Origin: Melghiribacillus thermohalophilus
Lineage (GTDB): Bacteria; Bacillota; Bacilli; Bacillales; Alkalibacillaceae
NCBI RefSeq assembly: GCF_004342905.1
Contig: NZ_SMAN01000012.1
Location: 18,225-82,224, forward strand
Reading direction: 5' to 3'
Length of the DNA stretch: 64,000 nucleotides
The position numbers and the translations under genes were made by a program. The notes beneath the pieces are model-generated. The model was not told where the DNA came from. It ran no database searches and saw nothing but the letters and a program-made list of their open reading frames with translations. Below are positions 56,882 to 64,000 of this stretch, piece by piece; position 1 is the stretch's first letter, and each line of letters starts with the position of its first letter.

Positions 56882-57209
56882 GCTGACCCTCCGATGGATT
56901 GATTTTATAGATAAACCAGTCCTCCCAGTTTAATGATAAAATTTCTGAAGCGCTGAGCTGATTTGATCGGGCCCGTTTCATATCTTCCGGCGACAGTTTA
57001 ATATTTAATACGCCTTGAAAAACTTCGGGGGAACCTTTCTGATACCAGTCGCCAAACACCTGAACAAGGTCAGAAAAGGTGTACACAAATAGTCTTTTTG
57101 CTTTCAGTTCCCAGGGAATACGTCTGGGCCCCCTCTGAAAGGGAATCAGATGCTTTTCTTCTGCCAGTTCTTCCGGCTCAAACATAACAACGCGCGGTTT
57201 CAAAAACAT
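56832..57209 (-). CDS. unknown protein coupled to sdhB (125 aa)
   Basis: AAGGAGTGGAATGAT precedes the ATG of MFLKPRVVMFEPEELAEEKH. The product is soluble, basic in the middle (RGPRRIPWELKAKRLFVYTF) and rich in Trp. It ends in a hydrophilic tail read from the sdhB start region. The 50-base overlap with sdhB implies translational coupling. I do not recognise the family; there are no cysteines, so it is not an extra Fe-S or heme anchor subunit. Confidence 0.6.
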   Translation of the reverse strand: MFLKPRVVMFEPEELAEEKHLIPFQRGPRRIPWELKAKRLFVYTFSDLVQVFGDWYQKGSPEVFQGVLNIKLSPEDMKRARSNQLSASEILSLNWEDWFIYKINPSEGQHGKEEHSFNYQKTRSS

Positions 57210-57401
57210 ATCATTCCACTCCTTTTTTGTTAATTTGGACCATAACCATATAAATTATTCCTCATCCTGGGTGTTAGGCATATTTAGTATGCTCGTGTTT
57301 AATCAGCCAGCGATGCACGCTAACGTCTTGCATACAGTGAATCTAGAAAGAGAGGAAATAAAAAAATCCCTATGATTAGGGAAGACGTGAGGTGGTCGAA
57401 A

Positions 57402-57424
57402 ACCGGAAGAATGGTTTTTTTATT
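57402..57424. terminator. weak terminator downstream of the kinase-like gene
   Basis: AAAACC (57402) pairs with GGTTTT across an eight-base loop, with T-runs on the plus strand. The short stem gives low confidence. Confidence 0.4.
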
Positions 57425-58310
57425 TTTTCAATAGGTTTTCCATTTGCTTCAGCAAAACGAAATGGCTGACAGCTTGTTCGGCAGTATTCGTATACGCAAG
57501 GGTGGCTAAGACCCCGCGGTAAATCCACAGTTCTATATATGTATATAGCCTGTCCGTCTCAATTTTTTCCCGATGAGTTTCATAACCTTTCAAAACGTCA
57601 AAAACAGACTGTTGTTGTGTTCTACGATCACATGCTTCAGGTATTGAGGAAGTGATGGCGGTAGCTAAATCAAAATAAAAATGCCCCTTTCTGGACTCGC
57701 CAAAATCAATGATTCTGATACCTTCATGATCAAAAAGCATATTCCAGGTCCCCAGATCTCCATGAATAAAATGAGGCTGATGTTCTGACACGATAGCCAG
57801 TTCGTCTATCTTCGACTCCATATCTTGAAGATTCGGAACGATGTCCGGAGAATATTTTCTTAAGGACTCCCATTTTTCCTGAGCCATTTCCCAGAGCTCC
57901 ATCAAATGAAAGCGGTCCCTCTGATTCCGATTACTCTCAAAGCTTTCCATTGCCGAATGGAATTGTCCCGTAACTTTTCCTATGATCGAGTGCACTTCTT
58001 TGTTTCGGGGAGGTGTTTGTCCTGGAATATACTCCTGTAATTGATACAGATCACTCCCTGCTTTTACAAAAGGGTGTCCTTCTTTTGTACAGATAATTCT
58101 GGGTACAATACCTTTAGCCTTTTCACGGATATGATTGGTAATTTCGAATTCCAATAATCCTTGCGTCTCATCCCTGAGTGTGCGTAAAATCCACGTTTTC
58201 TCATTAGATATGATTTGGTAAACCTGAGATGTTCTTCCCGAGTTTATTTTTTTGATGCTGATATTGCCACCGATCTTATAGTTCAATAGAACCGTTTTTA
58301 CATCCACCAT
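57420..58310 (-). CDS. aminoglycoside phosphotransferase-like kinase
   Basis: About 296 residues of the APH/ChoK kinase fold. The catalytic loop is FIHGDLGTWNMLF (Asp and Asn in HGDxxxxN) and the metal-binding DFG-like motif is IDFGESRKGH. The N-terminal nucleotide-binding lobe spans 1-95. The ATG at 58310 (MVDVKTVLLN) has GGTCTGGTG upstream; an ATG at 58334 is also in frame. Family members act on aminoglycosides, homoserine, choline or fructosamine; the substrate is unknown. Confidence 0.82.
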   Translation of the reverse strand: MVDVKTVLLNYKIGGNISIKKINSGRTSQVYQIISNEKTWILRTLRDETQGLLEFEITNHIREKAKGIVPRIICTKEGHPFVKAGSDLYQLQEYIPGQTPPRNKEVHSIIGKVTGQFHSAMESFESNRNQRDRFHLMELWEMAQEKWESLRKYSPDIVPNLQDMESKIDELAIVSEHQPHFIHGDLGTWNMLFDHEGIRIIDFGESRKGHFYFDLATAITSSIPEACDRRTQQQSVFDVLKGYETHREKIETDRLYTYIELWIYRGVLATLAYTNTAEQAVSHFVLLKQMENLLKK

Positions 58311-58425
58311 TATCACCAGACCTTTTAAGATCATACGATTATATTTTTACAGCTAAGGGGGTTCCCTTTATAAACTTCATAAAAATTCAAACTTCCTGCT
58401 GATGAATGATTTTTTCATGAGTCCG

Positions 58426-59157
58426 TTTGATGGTTACTCCCGTCTTTTGGATGACCAGCTCTCTCCTCCGGGGAATTCCGGCTCATCCCCGGGCGATGAG
58501 CTCTCCCCCGTGGGCCGTCCGCACCCATGTTTGGGTGATTAGGCTCCTGACTTGAGCGATACAGCCCCATGTTTGGGCCATTGCTCCCCGCGCTTGGGTC
58601 GTTAGCTCCTCAACTTGGGCCGTCGCTCCCCGCGCTTGGGCCGTTGCTCCTCGCGCTTGGGCCGTCCGCACCCCGGTTTGGGCCGTTGCACCTCTTACTT
58701 GGGCCGTCCGCATCCCGGCTTGGGCCGTCAGCTATCACCCATGGGCCATTGCACCTCCCTCTTGGGCCGTCCGCACCCCGGCTTGGGCCATTGCACCTCC
58801 CTCTTGGGCCATTCGCACCCCGGTTTGGGCCATTCCTGCTCCTCCCTGGGCCGTCCGCACCCCGGTTTGGACCGTTGCACCTCTTACTTGGGCCGTCCGC
58901 ATCCCGGCTTGGGCCGTCAGCTATCACCCATGGGCCATTGCACCTCCCTCTTGGGCCGTCCGCACCCCGGCTTGGGCCATTGCTCTCCTTTGGGCCGTCC
59001 GCATCCCGGCTTGGGCCGTCAGCTATCACCCATGGGCCATTGCACCTCCCTCTTGGGCCGTCCGCACCCCGGCTTGGGCCATTGCTGCTCCTCCCTGGGC
59101 CATCCACTCCCCAGGTTGGGCCATTCCCGCTTCCCCTTGGGCCGTCAACTCTCCCCT
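58426..59157. repeat. GC-rich tandem array of about 35 units with 21-bp period
   Basis: Units start at 58510 and every 21 bases through 58951 without a break. One 18-base unit lies at 58972, then exact 21-base units run from 58990 to 59137 (31 units). Four more degenerate units lead in from 58426. Each unit has the core TTGGGCCRT in its first nine bases (first base A or C in some units) and 12 more variable bases. Unit types recur in order (58699, 58888 and 58990 start the same four-unit series), showing segmental duplication. Much more GC-rich than its flanks. Several frames stay open simply because of the period. Confidence 0.9.
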
Positions 59158-59394
59158 TGTAGCATCATTACGAAATTCTTCACCGTTTTGTCCGGTAATT
59201 CAAAACAAGGATATTTTATTCGTGAACGATTTCCTCATTTACGTGACATAAGGATCCGGCAGTCATAGCACGTCTATATTTTGAATAAACATTAAATATC
59301 TCGGTCCGCAAGCACGGAAATAACAAAATGGGGAACTCTCAACCGAAAAAAAGAGGATTGTCTTCTCTTTGTGATTTGCCTTTAAAAATGAACA
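59158..59394. other. spacer between the array and the AtoE-type gene
   Basis: AT content returns to normal. It holds the promoter region of the fatty acid transporter; no gene or clear hairpin is seen. Confidence 0.4.
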
Positions 59395-59409
59395 GGGGGA
59401 GGAGAAACT

Positions 59410-60732
59410 TTGTTTAGCCGTTTAACTTCATGGTCGAACAATTTAATGGAACGATATTTGCCTGACCCGTATTTGTTTGTGCTGATTTTGACACTTGTTG
59501 TATTTGGCATGGCTCTGATCATTACACCTACACCTGCGCAAGACTTAGTCATGATGTGGGGGAACGGTTTCTGGGGACTCTTAACTTTTTCCATGCAGAT
59601 GGTTCTCATCCTGGTTACGGGATACGTATTAGCCAGCAGCCGGGTATTTAAATATGTGTTAAGTTCGCTGGCTCAAATCTCCAAGTCGCCAGCTGGAGCA
59701 GTTGTAAATGTAACCATTGTTTCTCTGGCTGCCAGCTGGATCAACTGGGGGTTTGGACTGGTCATCGGTGCGTTATTTGCGAAAGAGCTTGCCCGGCATA
59801 TAAGGGGAGTTGATTACCGTCTGTTAATTGCCAGTGCCTATTCCGGCTTTATCGTCTGGCATGGAGGGCTGGCCGGTTCTGTGCCGTTGACCATCGCCAC
59901 TCCTGATCATTTCTCTCAAGACTTAATCGGCATTATTCCTACCAGCGAAACGATTTTTGCACCCTTTAACTTAGTCATTGTTGGCGCGATGTTCATCGTG
60001 CTTCCTGTAATTAATCGAATGATGTTTAATCAAGAAAAAGCGGTAACCATTGACCCTGAAACATTGAAGGATGAACCTATTGCAGAAGAAAAGCCAGAGG
60101 CAGACATGACACCTGCTGAGCGGCTGGAAAACAGCTGGATGCTTTCGGTTATTTTTGGTTTGGTGATTGGACCTGCTTTTATCATTGGTTACTTTTACCA
60201 GAACGGGTTTCAGCTGAATCTAAACATTGTCAACTTTACCTTCTTGTTCCTGGGAATCCTGTTCCACTTCAGGCCAAAGTATTTCCTTCATGCTGTACGA
60301 AATGCCGTGAAAGGCGCTGGAGGAATTATTATTCAGTTTCCATTTTATGCTGGAATCATGGGCTTGATGATTGATTCCGGGCTTGCGGCTGCCATTGCAG
60401 AATGGTTCGTATCCTTCTCAAATGAGGTTACTTACCCGCTCTTCACCTTCCTGAGTGCAGGACTGATTAACTTCTTCGTTCCTTCTGGAGGAGGTCAGTG
60501 GGCTGTTCAGGCACCCATTATGCTGGAGGCAGGTGCTGCACTTGGCGTGGATCCTGCCAAAACGGCGATGGCTGTTGCCTGGGGGGATGCCTGGACCAAT
60601 CTCATTCAGCCGTTCTGGGCCCTGCCTGCATTAGCTATTGCCGGATTAAAAGCCAGGGATATTATGGGATTTTGTTTGATTCATTTGTTTATTACAGGTG
60701 TCATGATTGCACTAGGACTGATTTTATTATAG
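59410..60732 (+). CDS. short-chain fatty acid transporter, AtoE family
   Basis: 440 residues with about twelve helices. LAASWINWGFGLVIGALFAK, GFIVWHGGLAGSVPLTIAT and INFFVPSGGGQWAVQAPIML are diagnostic AtoE blocks. It probably imports acetoacetate, butyrate or related short-chain acids. GGAGGAG precedes a TTG start. Single gene ending at the terminator at 60743. Confidence 0.9.
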   Translation: MFSRLTSWSNNLMERYLPDPYLFVLILTLVVFGMALIITPTPAQDLVMMWGNGFWGLLTFSMQMVLILVTGYVLASSRVFKYVLSSLAQISKSPAGAVVNVTIVSLAASWINWGFGLVIGALFAKELARHIRGVDYRLLIASAYSGFIVWHGGLAGSVPLTIATPDHFSQDLIGIIPTSETIFAPFNLVIVGAMFIVLPVINRMMFNQEKAVTIDPETLKDEPIAEEKPEADMTPAERLENSWMLSVIFGLVIGPAFIIGYFYQNGFQLNLNIVNFTFLFLGILFHFRPKYFLHAVRNAVKGAGGIIIQFPFYAGIMGLMIDSGLAAAIAEWFVSFSNEVTYPLFTFLSAGLINFFVPSGGGQWAVQAPIMLEAGAALGVDPAKTAMAVAWGDAWTNLIQPFWALPALAIAGLKARDIMGFCLIHLFITGVMIALGLILL

Positions 60733-60742
60733 AATCCCTGAT

Positions 60743-60775
60743 GCCAGCAGGCACATCATCTGCTGGCTTTTTATT
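60743..60775. terminator. terminator shared by convergent atoE-like and eamA genes
   Basis: GCCAGCAG (60743-60750) pairs with CTGCTGGC (60760-60767), and five T follow on the plus strand. The stop of the minus-strand EamA gene starts within its tail. Confidence 0.85.
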
Positions 60776-61701
60776 TACCTTTGCTTTTTTCTGAATACCC
60801 ACTGACGGACGAACGGTTCATTTTTCGTCAATAAAATCCCGGATAAAATGAGGCCTGTTCCAATCACCATTTCGGACGTAATCGGTTCCTTTAGGGTGAT
60901 CCAGCTGAACAACACACCAAATACGGGAACGAGCAAAGAAGAAAGCGTTACGGTCACGGTATCCGCCCGTTTCAAAAGATAAAACCAGCATGTAAAACAA
61001 AAGGCTGATGCCATCACACCTGTATAAAGTACGATGTAAATACTATGGGGAGTGATTTGCACAGGCTGGTCCCATTCTGCAACCATGGTTGCCAGCCCTA
61101 ATCCAACCGTTCCGAACAGCATCTGGTAAGCTGTCACCTGTATTTGATTACATCCTGCAAACACTTTCTGATAAAAAACATTGGCAACTGCCCAGGACAC
61201 CGCTGCAAGGACAATCAATAGCTCCCCAATGATCTTCATCGTATTTTGTTCCAGTAAAAAGTCCCAGCCAATCATGAAGGTCAAGCCAGAGCTGCCTACG
61301 ACAATTCCCAGCCATTTCAGACCCGTAATATCTTCTTTCAGGATGACTTGAGCAAGTACGGCGCTCCAGATCGGCATGGAATACAATAGAACTGAGGATT
61401 TTCCGGCCTCCACGAACTGCATTCCAAACATGACCAGCAAAAATACGAACGTCGTCTGAAAAATCCCTAGAATCATCAAATTTTTCAACGCTTGTTTTGG
61501 CGGCCTAAGCTTTTTTAGAAACAGGAGTACCATAAACATCGTTAACGTTCCGGCTGCAAAACGAAGAGTCGAAAAGGTGAATGGCCCCATATAATTCAGT
61601 GCCATCTTCATCAGCGCCCATGCATAGCCCCATAAAACAGCAATGAAGAGCATAAGCAATTGAACCATTCCAGAATGCCTTAGAAAACCATTCAACTTCA
61701 T
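60775..61701 (-). CDS. EamA-family (DMT superfamily) transporter
   Basis: 308 residues with ten helices in two EamA repeats (about 12-140 and 158-295). AVLWGYAWALMKMAL begins the first and SWAVANVFYQKVF the second; the end of repeat 2 reads PVFGVLFSWITLKEPIT. These are metabolite or drug exporters; substrate unknown. The site before the ATG (AAAAGGCGGG) is acceptable. Confidence 0.85.
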   Translation of the reverse strand: MKLNGFLRHSGMVQLLMLFIAVLWGYAWALMKMALNYMGPFTFSTLRFAAGTLTMFMVLLFLKKLRPPKQALKNLMILGIFQTTFVFLLVMFGMQFVEAGKSSVLLYSMPIWSAVLAQVILKEDITGLKWLGIVVGSSGLTFMIGWDFLLEQNTMKIIGELLIVLAAVSWAVANVFYQKVFAGCNQIQVTAYQMLFGTVGLGLATMVAEWDQPVQITPHSIYIVLYTGVMASAFCFTCWFYLLKRADTVTVTLSSLLVPVFGVLFSWITLKEPITSEMVIGTGLILSGILLTKNEPFVRQWVFRKKQR

Positions 61702-61824
61702 CCCGCCTTTTTTAAATTAAAAAGTGGAGAGCATGTGGTTACTTTAAAACGTATGATCTGCCATACAAAAACAGGGATGCTCCATTTATAGAGTCACCCC
61801 CTACAGTAATTTTCCTTGACATGT

Positions 61825-62763
61825 TTACTTTGAAAAATCAAACAGGTCCCCGGATAAATAACGTTCGCCTGTATCCGGAGCAATTGCGACAATCACCTCT
61901 TCTGGTGATTTCCTTCCGGCAACCTGGATGGCTGCATAGCAGGCTGCTCCGGCTGAAGCGCCTACCAGAATACCTTCTTCACGTGCAAGTCTCCGTGTCA
62001 TATGATAGGCATCTTCATCCGTTACCTGAATAATTTCATCGTACACATCCTGATTCAATGTATCAGGTATAAATCCCGGACTCGTACCCACCAGTTTGTG
62101 CTTGCCTGGTTTTCCGCCCGAAAGTACTGGAGACCCGGATGGTTCTGCTACATGCACAGTCAGATCTTTGTACATTTTTTTCAGTTCTTCTCCTGTTCCA
62201 GTAATCGTTCCGCCTGTTCCTGCAGTAGCAACAAAGGCTGACAGCGGCTTCCCCAGCTGTTCCATTGCCTCCATAATTTCCCGGGCAGTCGTGTCACGAT
62301 GGGCATCCGGATTCGCTTTGTTTTCAAACTGCATGGGCATGAATCCATTCGGAATCTCTTTCATCAGTTCGTGGGCTTTTTCAATTGCCCCCGGCATTTT
62401 GTCGGCTGCCGGAGTTAACACCACTTCCGCACCGTAAGCTTTTAACAGTTTGATCCGCTCTTTGGTCGCATTATCAGGCATGACCAGAATCGCCTTATAC
62501 CCTCTGGCAGCCGCATTCATCGCCAGGCCGATTCCGGTGTTGCCACTCGTCGGCTCAATGATTGTGGCACCCGGCTTGAGCAGACCCGCTTTTTCTGCTT
62601 CCATAATCATATTGAAGGCAGCGCGATCTTTTACGCTCCCGCTCGGGTTAAACATTTCCAGCTTTACATATACATCCGCACCACCCTCAGGCACGATGCG
62701 GTTTAACTTCACTAAGGGGGTATCTCCGATTAATTCTGCGATATTATTTACTACCCGAACCAT
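61825..62763 (-). CDS. cysK: cysteine synthase A (O-acetylserine sulfhydrylase)
   Basis: 312 residues. The PLP lysine is Lys45 in PSGSVKDRAAF. The substrate loop is EPTSGNTGIGLAM and the phosphate loop GTGGTITGTGEEL. It forms cysteine from O-acetylserine and sulfide in the cytosol. A CysM-type variant cannot be fully excluded. GGAAGGGTCAAT precedes the ATG. No S-box or T-box structure was seen upstream. Confidence 0.92.
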   Translation of the reverse strand: MVRVVNNIAELIGDTPLVKLNRIVPEGGADVYVKLEMFNPSGSVKDRAAFNMIMEAEKAGLLKPGATIIEPTSGNTGIGLAMNAAARGYKAILVMPDNATKERIKLLKAYGAEVVLTPAADKMPGAIEKAHELMKEIPNGFMPMQFENKANPDAHRDTTAREIMEAMEQLGKPLSAFVATAGTGGTITGTGEELKKMYKDLTVHVAEPSGSPVLSGGKPGKHKLVGTSPGFIPDTLNQDVYDEIIQVTDEDAYHMTRRLAREEGILVGASAGAACYAAIQVAGRKSPEEVIVAIAPDTGERYLSGDLFDFSK

Positions 62764-63098
62764 ATTGACCCTTCCTTTTCGTTTTTTCTCATTTTAACAT
62801 AGATGAAATCAAAAATGCTCCATTCAAGTTTGAACTGGAAAAACAGACATGCACCAGGTTACCGTAAACCCTGTTTACCTTCTGCTGAAATCTTAAAAAT
62901 ACTTTAAAAGGGGCTAGGATGTGTAAGTTTGGTCTAGAGTCATCCACATTAAATCTACTCTAAAAAACATTGTGGTACACCTGCCATGTTTAGCTACATT
63001 TATTTATCAAAAATCTATAAAAGAAGGGGGTGAATGGCATTTTTTATCCTATTTTTCTTCAATACAACGTCCTGGCATGTCCTGATAGAATAATAGAT
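62764..63098. other. intergenic region between cysK and the secreted protein gene
   Basis: Holds the divergent promoters. A GGTTTACGGTAACC-like inverted segment lies near 62860. I do not see a riboswitch core or a small ORF with a ribosome site. Confidence 0.45.
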
Positions 63099-63116
63099 AA
63101 CATAAGCGCTTATGTT
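63099..63116. promoter_or_regulatory. perfect 18-bp palindrome, likely operator
   Basis: AACATAAGCGCTTATGTT is a perfect palindrome 28 bases before the GTG of the secreted protein gene and directly upstream of its AAAAAGGAG. The AAGCGCTT centre is cre-like, but the flanks fit a dedicated repressor site better. Confidence 0.55.
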
Positions 63117-63143
63117 AAATTATGAAAAAGGAGTTTATGTTTA

Positions 63144-63821
63144 GTGCGTAAAATGAAGAGTGTCTCATTCTTATTGGCCGTTCTTTTGCTGGTTTCTTTG
63201 ATAACTCCCGGAGTTGTGGGAGCAGAAGTAAAAAGTGAGACAAAGGTAAAATTAAAAGACTTGAACGTCACAATCCCTTATGACAGATCGGATATTGAAC
63301 TGAAGCGAAGTGAAAAGGGTGATACGGTAGAAATCAAAGTTTTGGATAAAAAATCAGGAGAACTTTTAACCACCTATGGAGAAAGCGTAAAGCCAGATCC
63401 ATCCCAACAAAACACAGATGCGACTCTATCTTCAGGAACGTATACCATTCATACGATCTATGAAGAAAGGGAAGATGGACCAGCAGTCTCTAGACTATAT
63501 ACAGTCATGAGAGTCTATTCTAGTGGATCTTTCCGTCAAATCAACGAGATTTTAGACACATACTGGCAAGAAGCGAGCTCAGGCACCTGGGAACATGATA
63601 ACGAGCATTCCAGTACCATTTCGACATCAGGAAGTTTCCCCGCTACTGAAATTGAAACCAGCGGGACCGCAACCGTAGTAGTAGAAACTACACACAGTGC
63701 GGGCGGGGAATTTTCGATTGAATTCCTGGAATCAGTGGGCTTTAGTATAAGCAGTTCTTCTGAAGGGACCTACTTTGCAAGAAAAAGCATCAATCTGGGT
63801 TATAGATACTCGTTATATTAA
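63144..63821 (+). CDS. secreted protein of unknown function (225 aa)
   Basis: A clear signal peptide (MRKMKSVSFLLAVLLLVSLI, cleavage likely after VVGA near residue 27) is followed by a beta-rich mature domain full of Ser/Thr/Glu (TIPYDRSDIELKRSEKG early, TVMRVYSSGSFRQINEILD in the middle). It ends at FARKSINLGYRYSLY. No catalytic motif or cysteine is seen in the mature part. AAAAAGGAG precedes a GTG. I do not recognise the family. An IS3-type element begins about 85 bases after it. Confidence 0.7.
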   Translation: MRKMKSVSFLLAVLLLVSLITPGVVGAEVKSETKVKLKDLNVTIPYDRSDIELKRSEKGDTVEIKVLDKKSGELLTTYGESVKPDPSQQNTDATLSSGTYTIHTIYEEREDGPAVSRLYTVMRVYSSGSFRQINEILDTYWQEASSGTWEHDNEHSSTISTSGSFPATEIETSGTATVVVETTHSAGGEFSIEFLESVGFSISSSSEGTYFARKSINLGYRYSLY

Positions 63822-63950
63822 TGCAACTCGGGTAGAGACTGGGACATAAGAAAAAATAAATATTTTTGTAAAGGTGATGAAAAGAAAACCGCGTGAAAGC
63901 AGGGTTGAACTGTACCCCGAAAAGTGGACAGTTATAAAAACCCTATGCAG

Positions 63951-64000
63951 CTAAGAGATGATCCCGATATTGATTCGGGGTCATCTTTTTTAATGTCCAT
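63951..64000 (-). CDS. IS3-family transposase OrfB, C-terminal end (partial)
   Basis: Sixteen codons ending TAG at 63951-63953: TLKKMTPNQYRDHLLAA. This is the conserved C-terminus of IS150-group OrfB proteins (K-x-MTP-x-x-Y-x-x-HLLAA). Only this tail is in the window, so whether the copy is intact cannot be judged. Confidence 0.8.
63956..63993 (+). terminator. terminator-like hairpin inside the IS3 end
   Basis: GATGATCCCGA pairs with TCGGGGTCATC (one bulge), and six T follow on the plus strand. It would stop transcription entering the element from the left, opposite to its own genes. Confidence 0.6.

Larger units (their letters stand above)
63906..64000 (-). mobile_element. end of an IS3-family (IS150-like) insertion sequence
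   Basis: TGAACTGTACCCCGAAAAGT at 63906 resembles the IS150-group terminal inverted repeat (TGNACTGNNCCC...AAAGT). The minus-strand frame just inside is a typical OrfB end. The rest of the element lies outside the window. Confidence 0.75.

Noticed and set aside
58610..59107. Coding sequences of 165-217 codons on both strands of the GC-rich array
   Set aside because: The frames are open because the period is divisible by three; none has a ribosome site and several overlap each other.
58426..59157. CRISPR array
   Set aside because: Conserved part is only nine bases, unit length is 21, the variable parts recur among units, and no cas genes are present.
62764..63098. S-box, T-box or CymR-type element upstream of cysK
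   Set aside because: No riboswitch core or clear operator could be found by eye.

Overview
The window reads as a chromosomal segment of a low-to-mid GC Gram-positive rod of the Bacillaceae type. The basis is the gene set: LipM-type octanoyltransferase beside lipA, YkhA-type thioesterase, NiaR repressor, thioredoxin-type ArsC, an SE1832-like coiled-coil protein, strong AGGAGG ribosome sites, frequent TTG/GTG starts, CcpA-type cre sites and a 7-1-7 Fur box. No rRNA, tRNA, CRISPR array, prophage or replication origin was seen. Genus and species cannot be fixed from the sequence alone.

Layout. 0-7.8 kb: a 5'-truncated FMN/Fe-S glutamate-synthase-like gene, lipoate synthesis (lipM-lipA), and small zinc-ribbon, GNAT and methyltransferase genes. 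7.8-10.7 kb: Fur-controlled ferrous iron uptake (feoA-feoB-Cys-rich protein), followed by a promoter-to-terminator unit with no clear ORF. 11.2-13.8 kb: arsenic operon arsR-acr3-arsC-HIT, with copies of a short palindromic repeat beside almost every gene. 14.5-14.9 kb: an AT-rich array with 21-bp period. 15-23.8 kb: a complete histidine-utilisation cluster (hutH, an AraC-type regulator with a degenerate receiver, a YjiH-type transporter, hutU, hutI, hutG), preceded by a leader ORF that contains a terminator-like hairpin. 24-32.8 kb: an EAL phosphodiesterase, YkhA, threonine catabolism (kbl-tdh) with a cre site, niaR and a CPBP protease. 32.9-34.2 kb: methionine gamma-lyase with a cre site. 34.3-37.4 kb: an AT-rich region of broken genes and an IS1634-family remnant. 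37.5-45.6 kb: amidase, YeeE/YedE transporter, HAD phosphatase and a padR-HAAS-DUF4173 operon. 45.7-48 kb: decayed HTH regulator, IS110 and IS4 remnants around an intact RDD protein. 48.3-58.3 kb: a C45 hydrolase-D-serine dehydratase pair, small metabolic and transport genes, an orphan sdhB and a kinase-like gene. 58.4-59.2 kb: a GC-rich array of about 35 units of 21 bp. 59.4-64 kb: AtoE-type fatty acid transporter, EamA exporter, cysK, a secreted protein and the end of an IS3-family element.

Most notable: (1) three intergenic arrays with the same 21-bp period. The large GC-rich one has a nine-base core, TTGGGCCRT. A small array 5 kb away carries that core inverted. The AT-rich array has a different core. 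None has a convincing gene. (2) A possible leader-peptide/terminator switch ahead of hutH, with an unusual pseudo-receiver regulator inside the hut operon. (3) A palindromic GGTGCC/GGCACC repeat threaded through the ars operon that supplies the last codons of acr3. (4) Several small genes broken by single-base changes in homopolymer runs, which may be true decay or assembly error.
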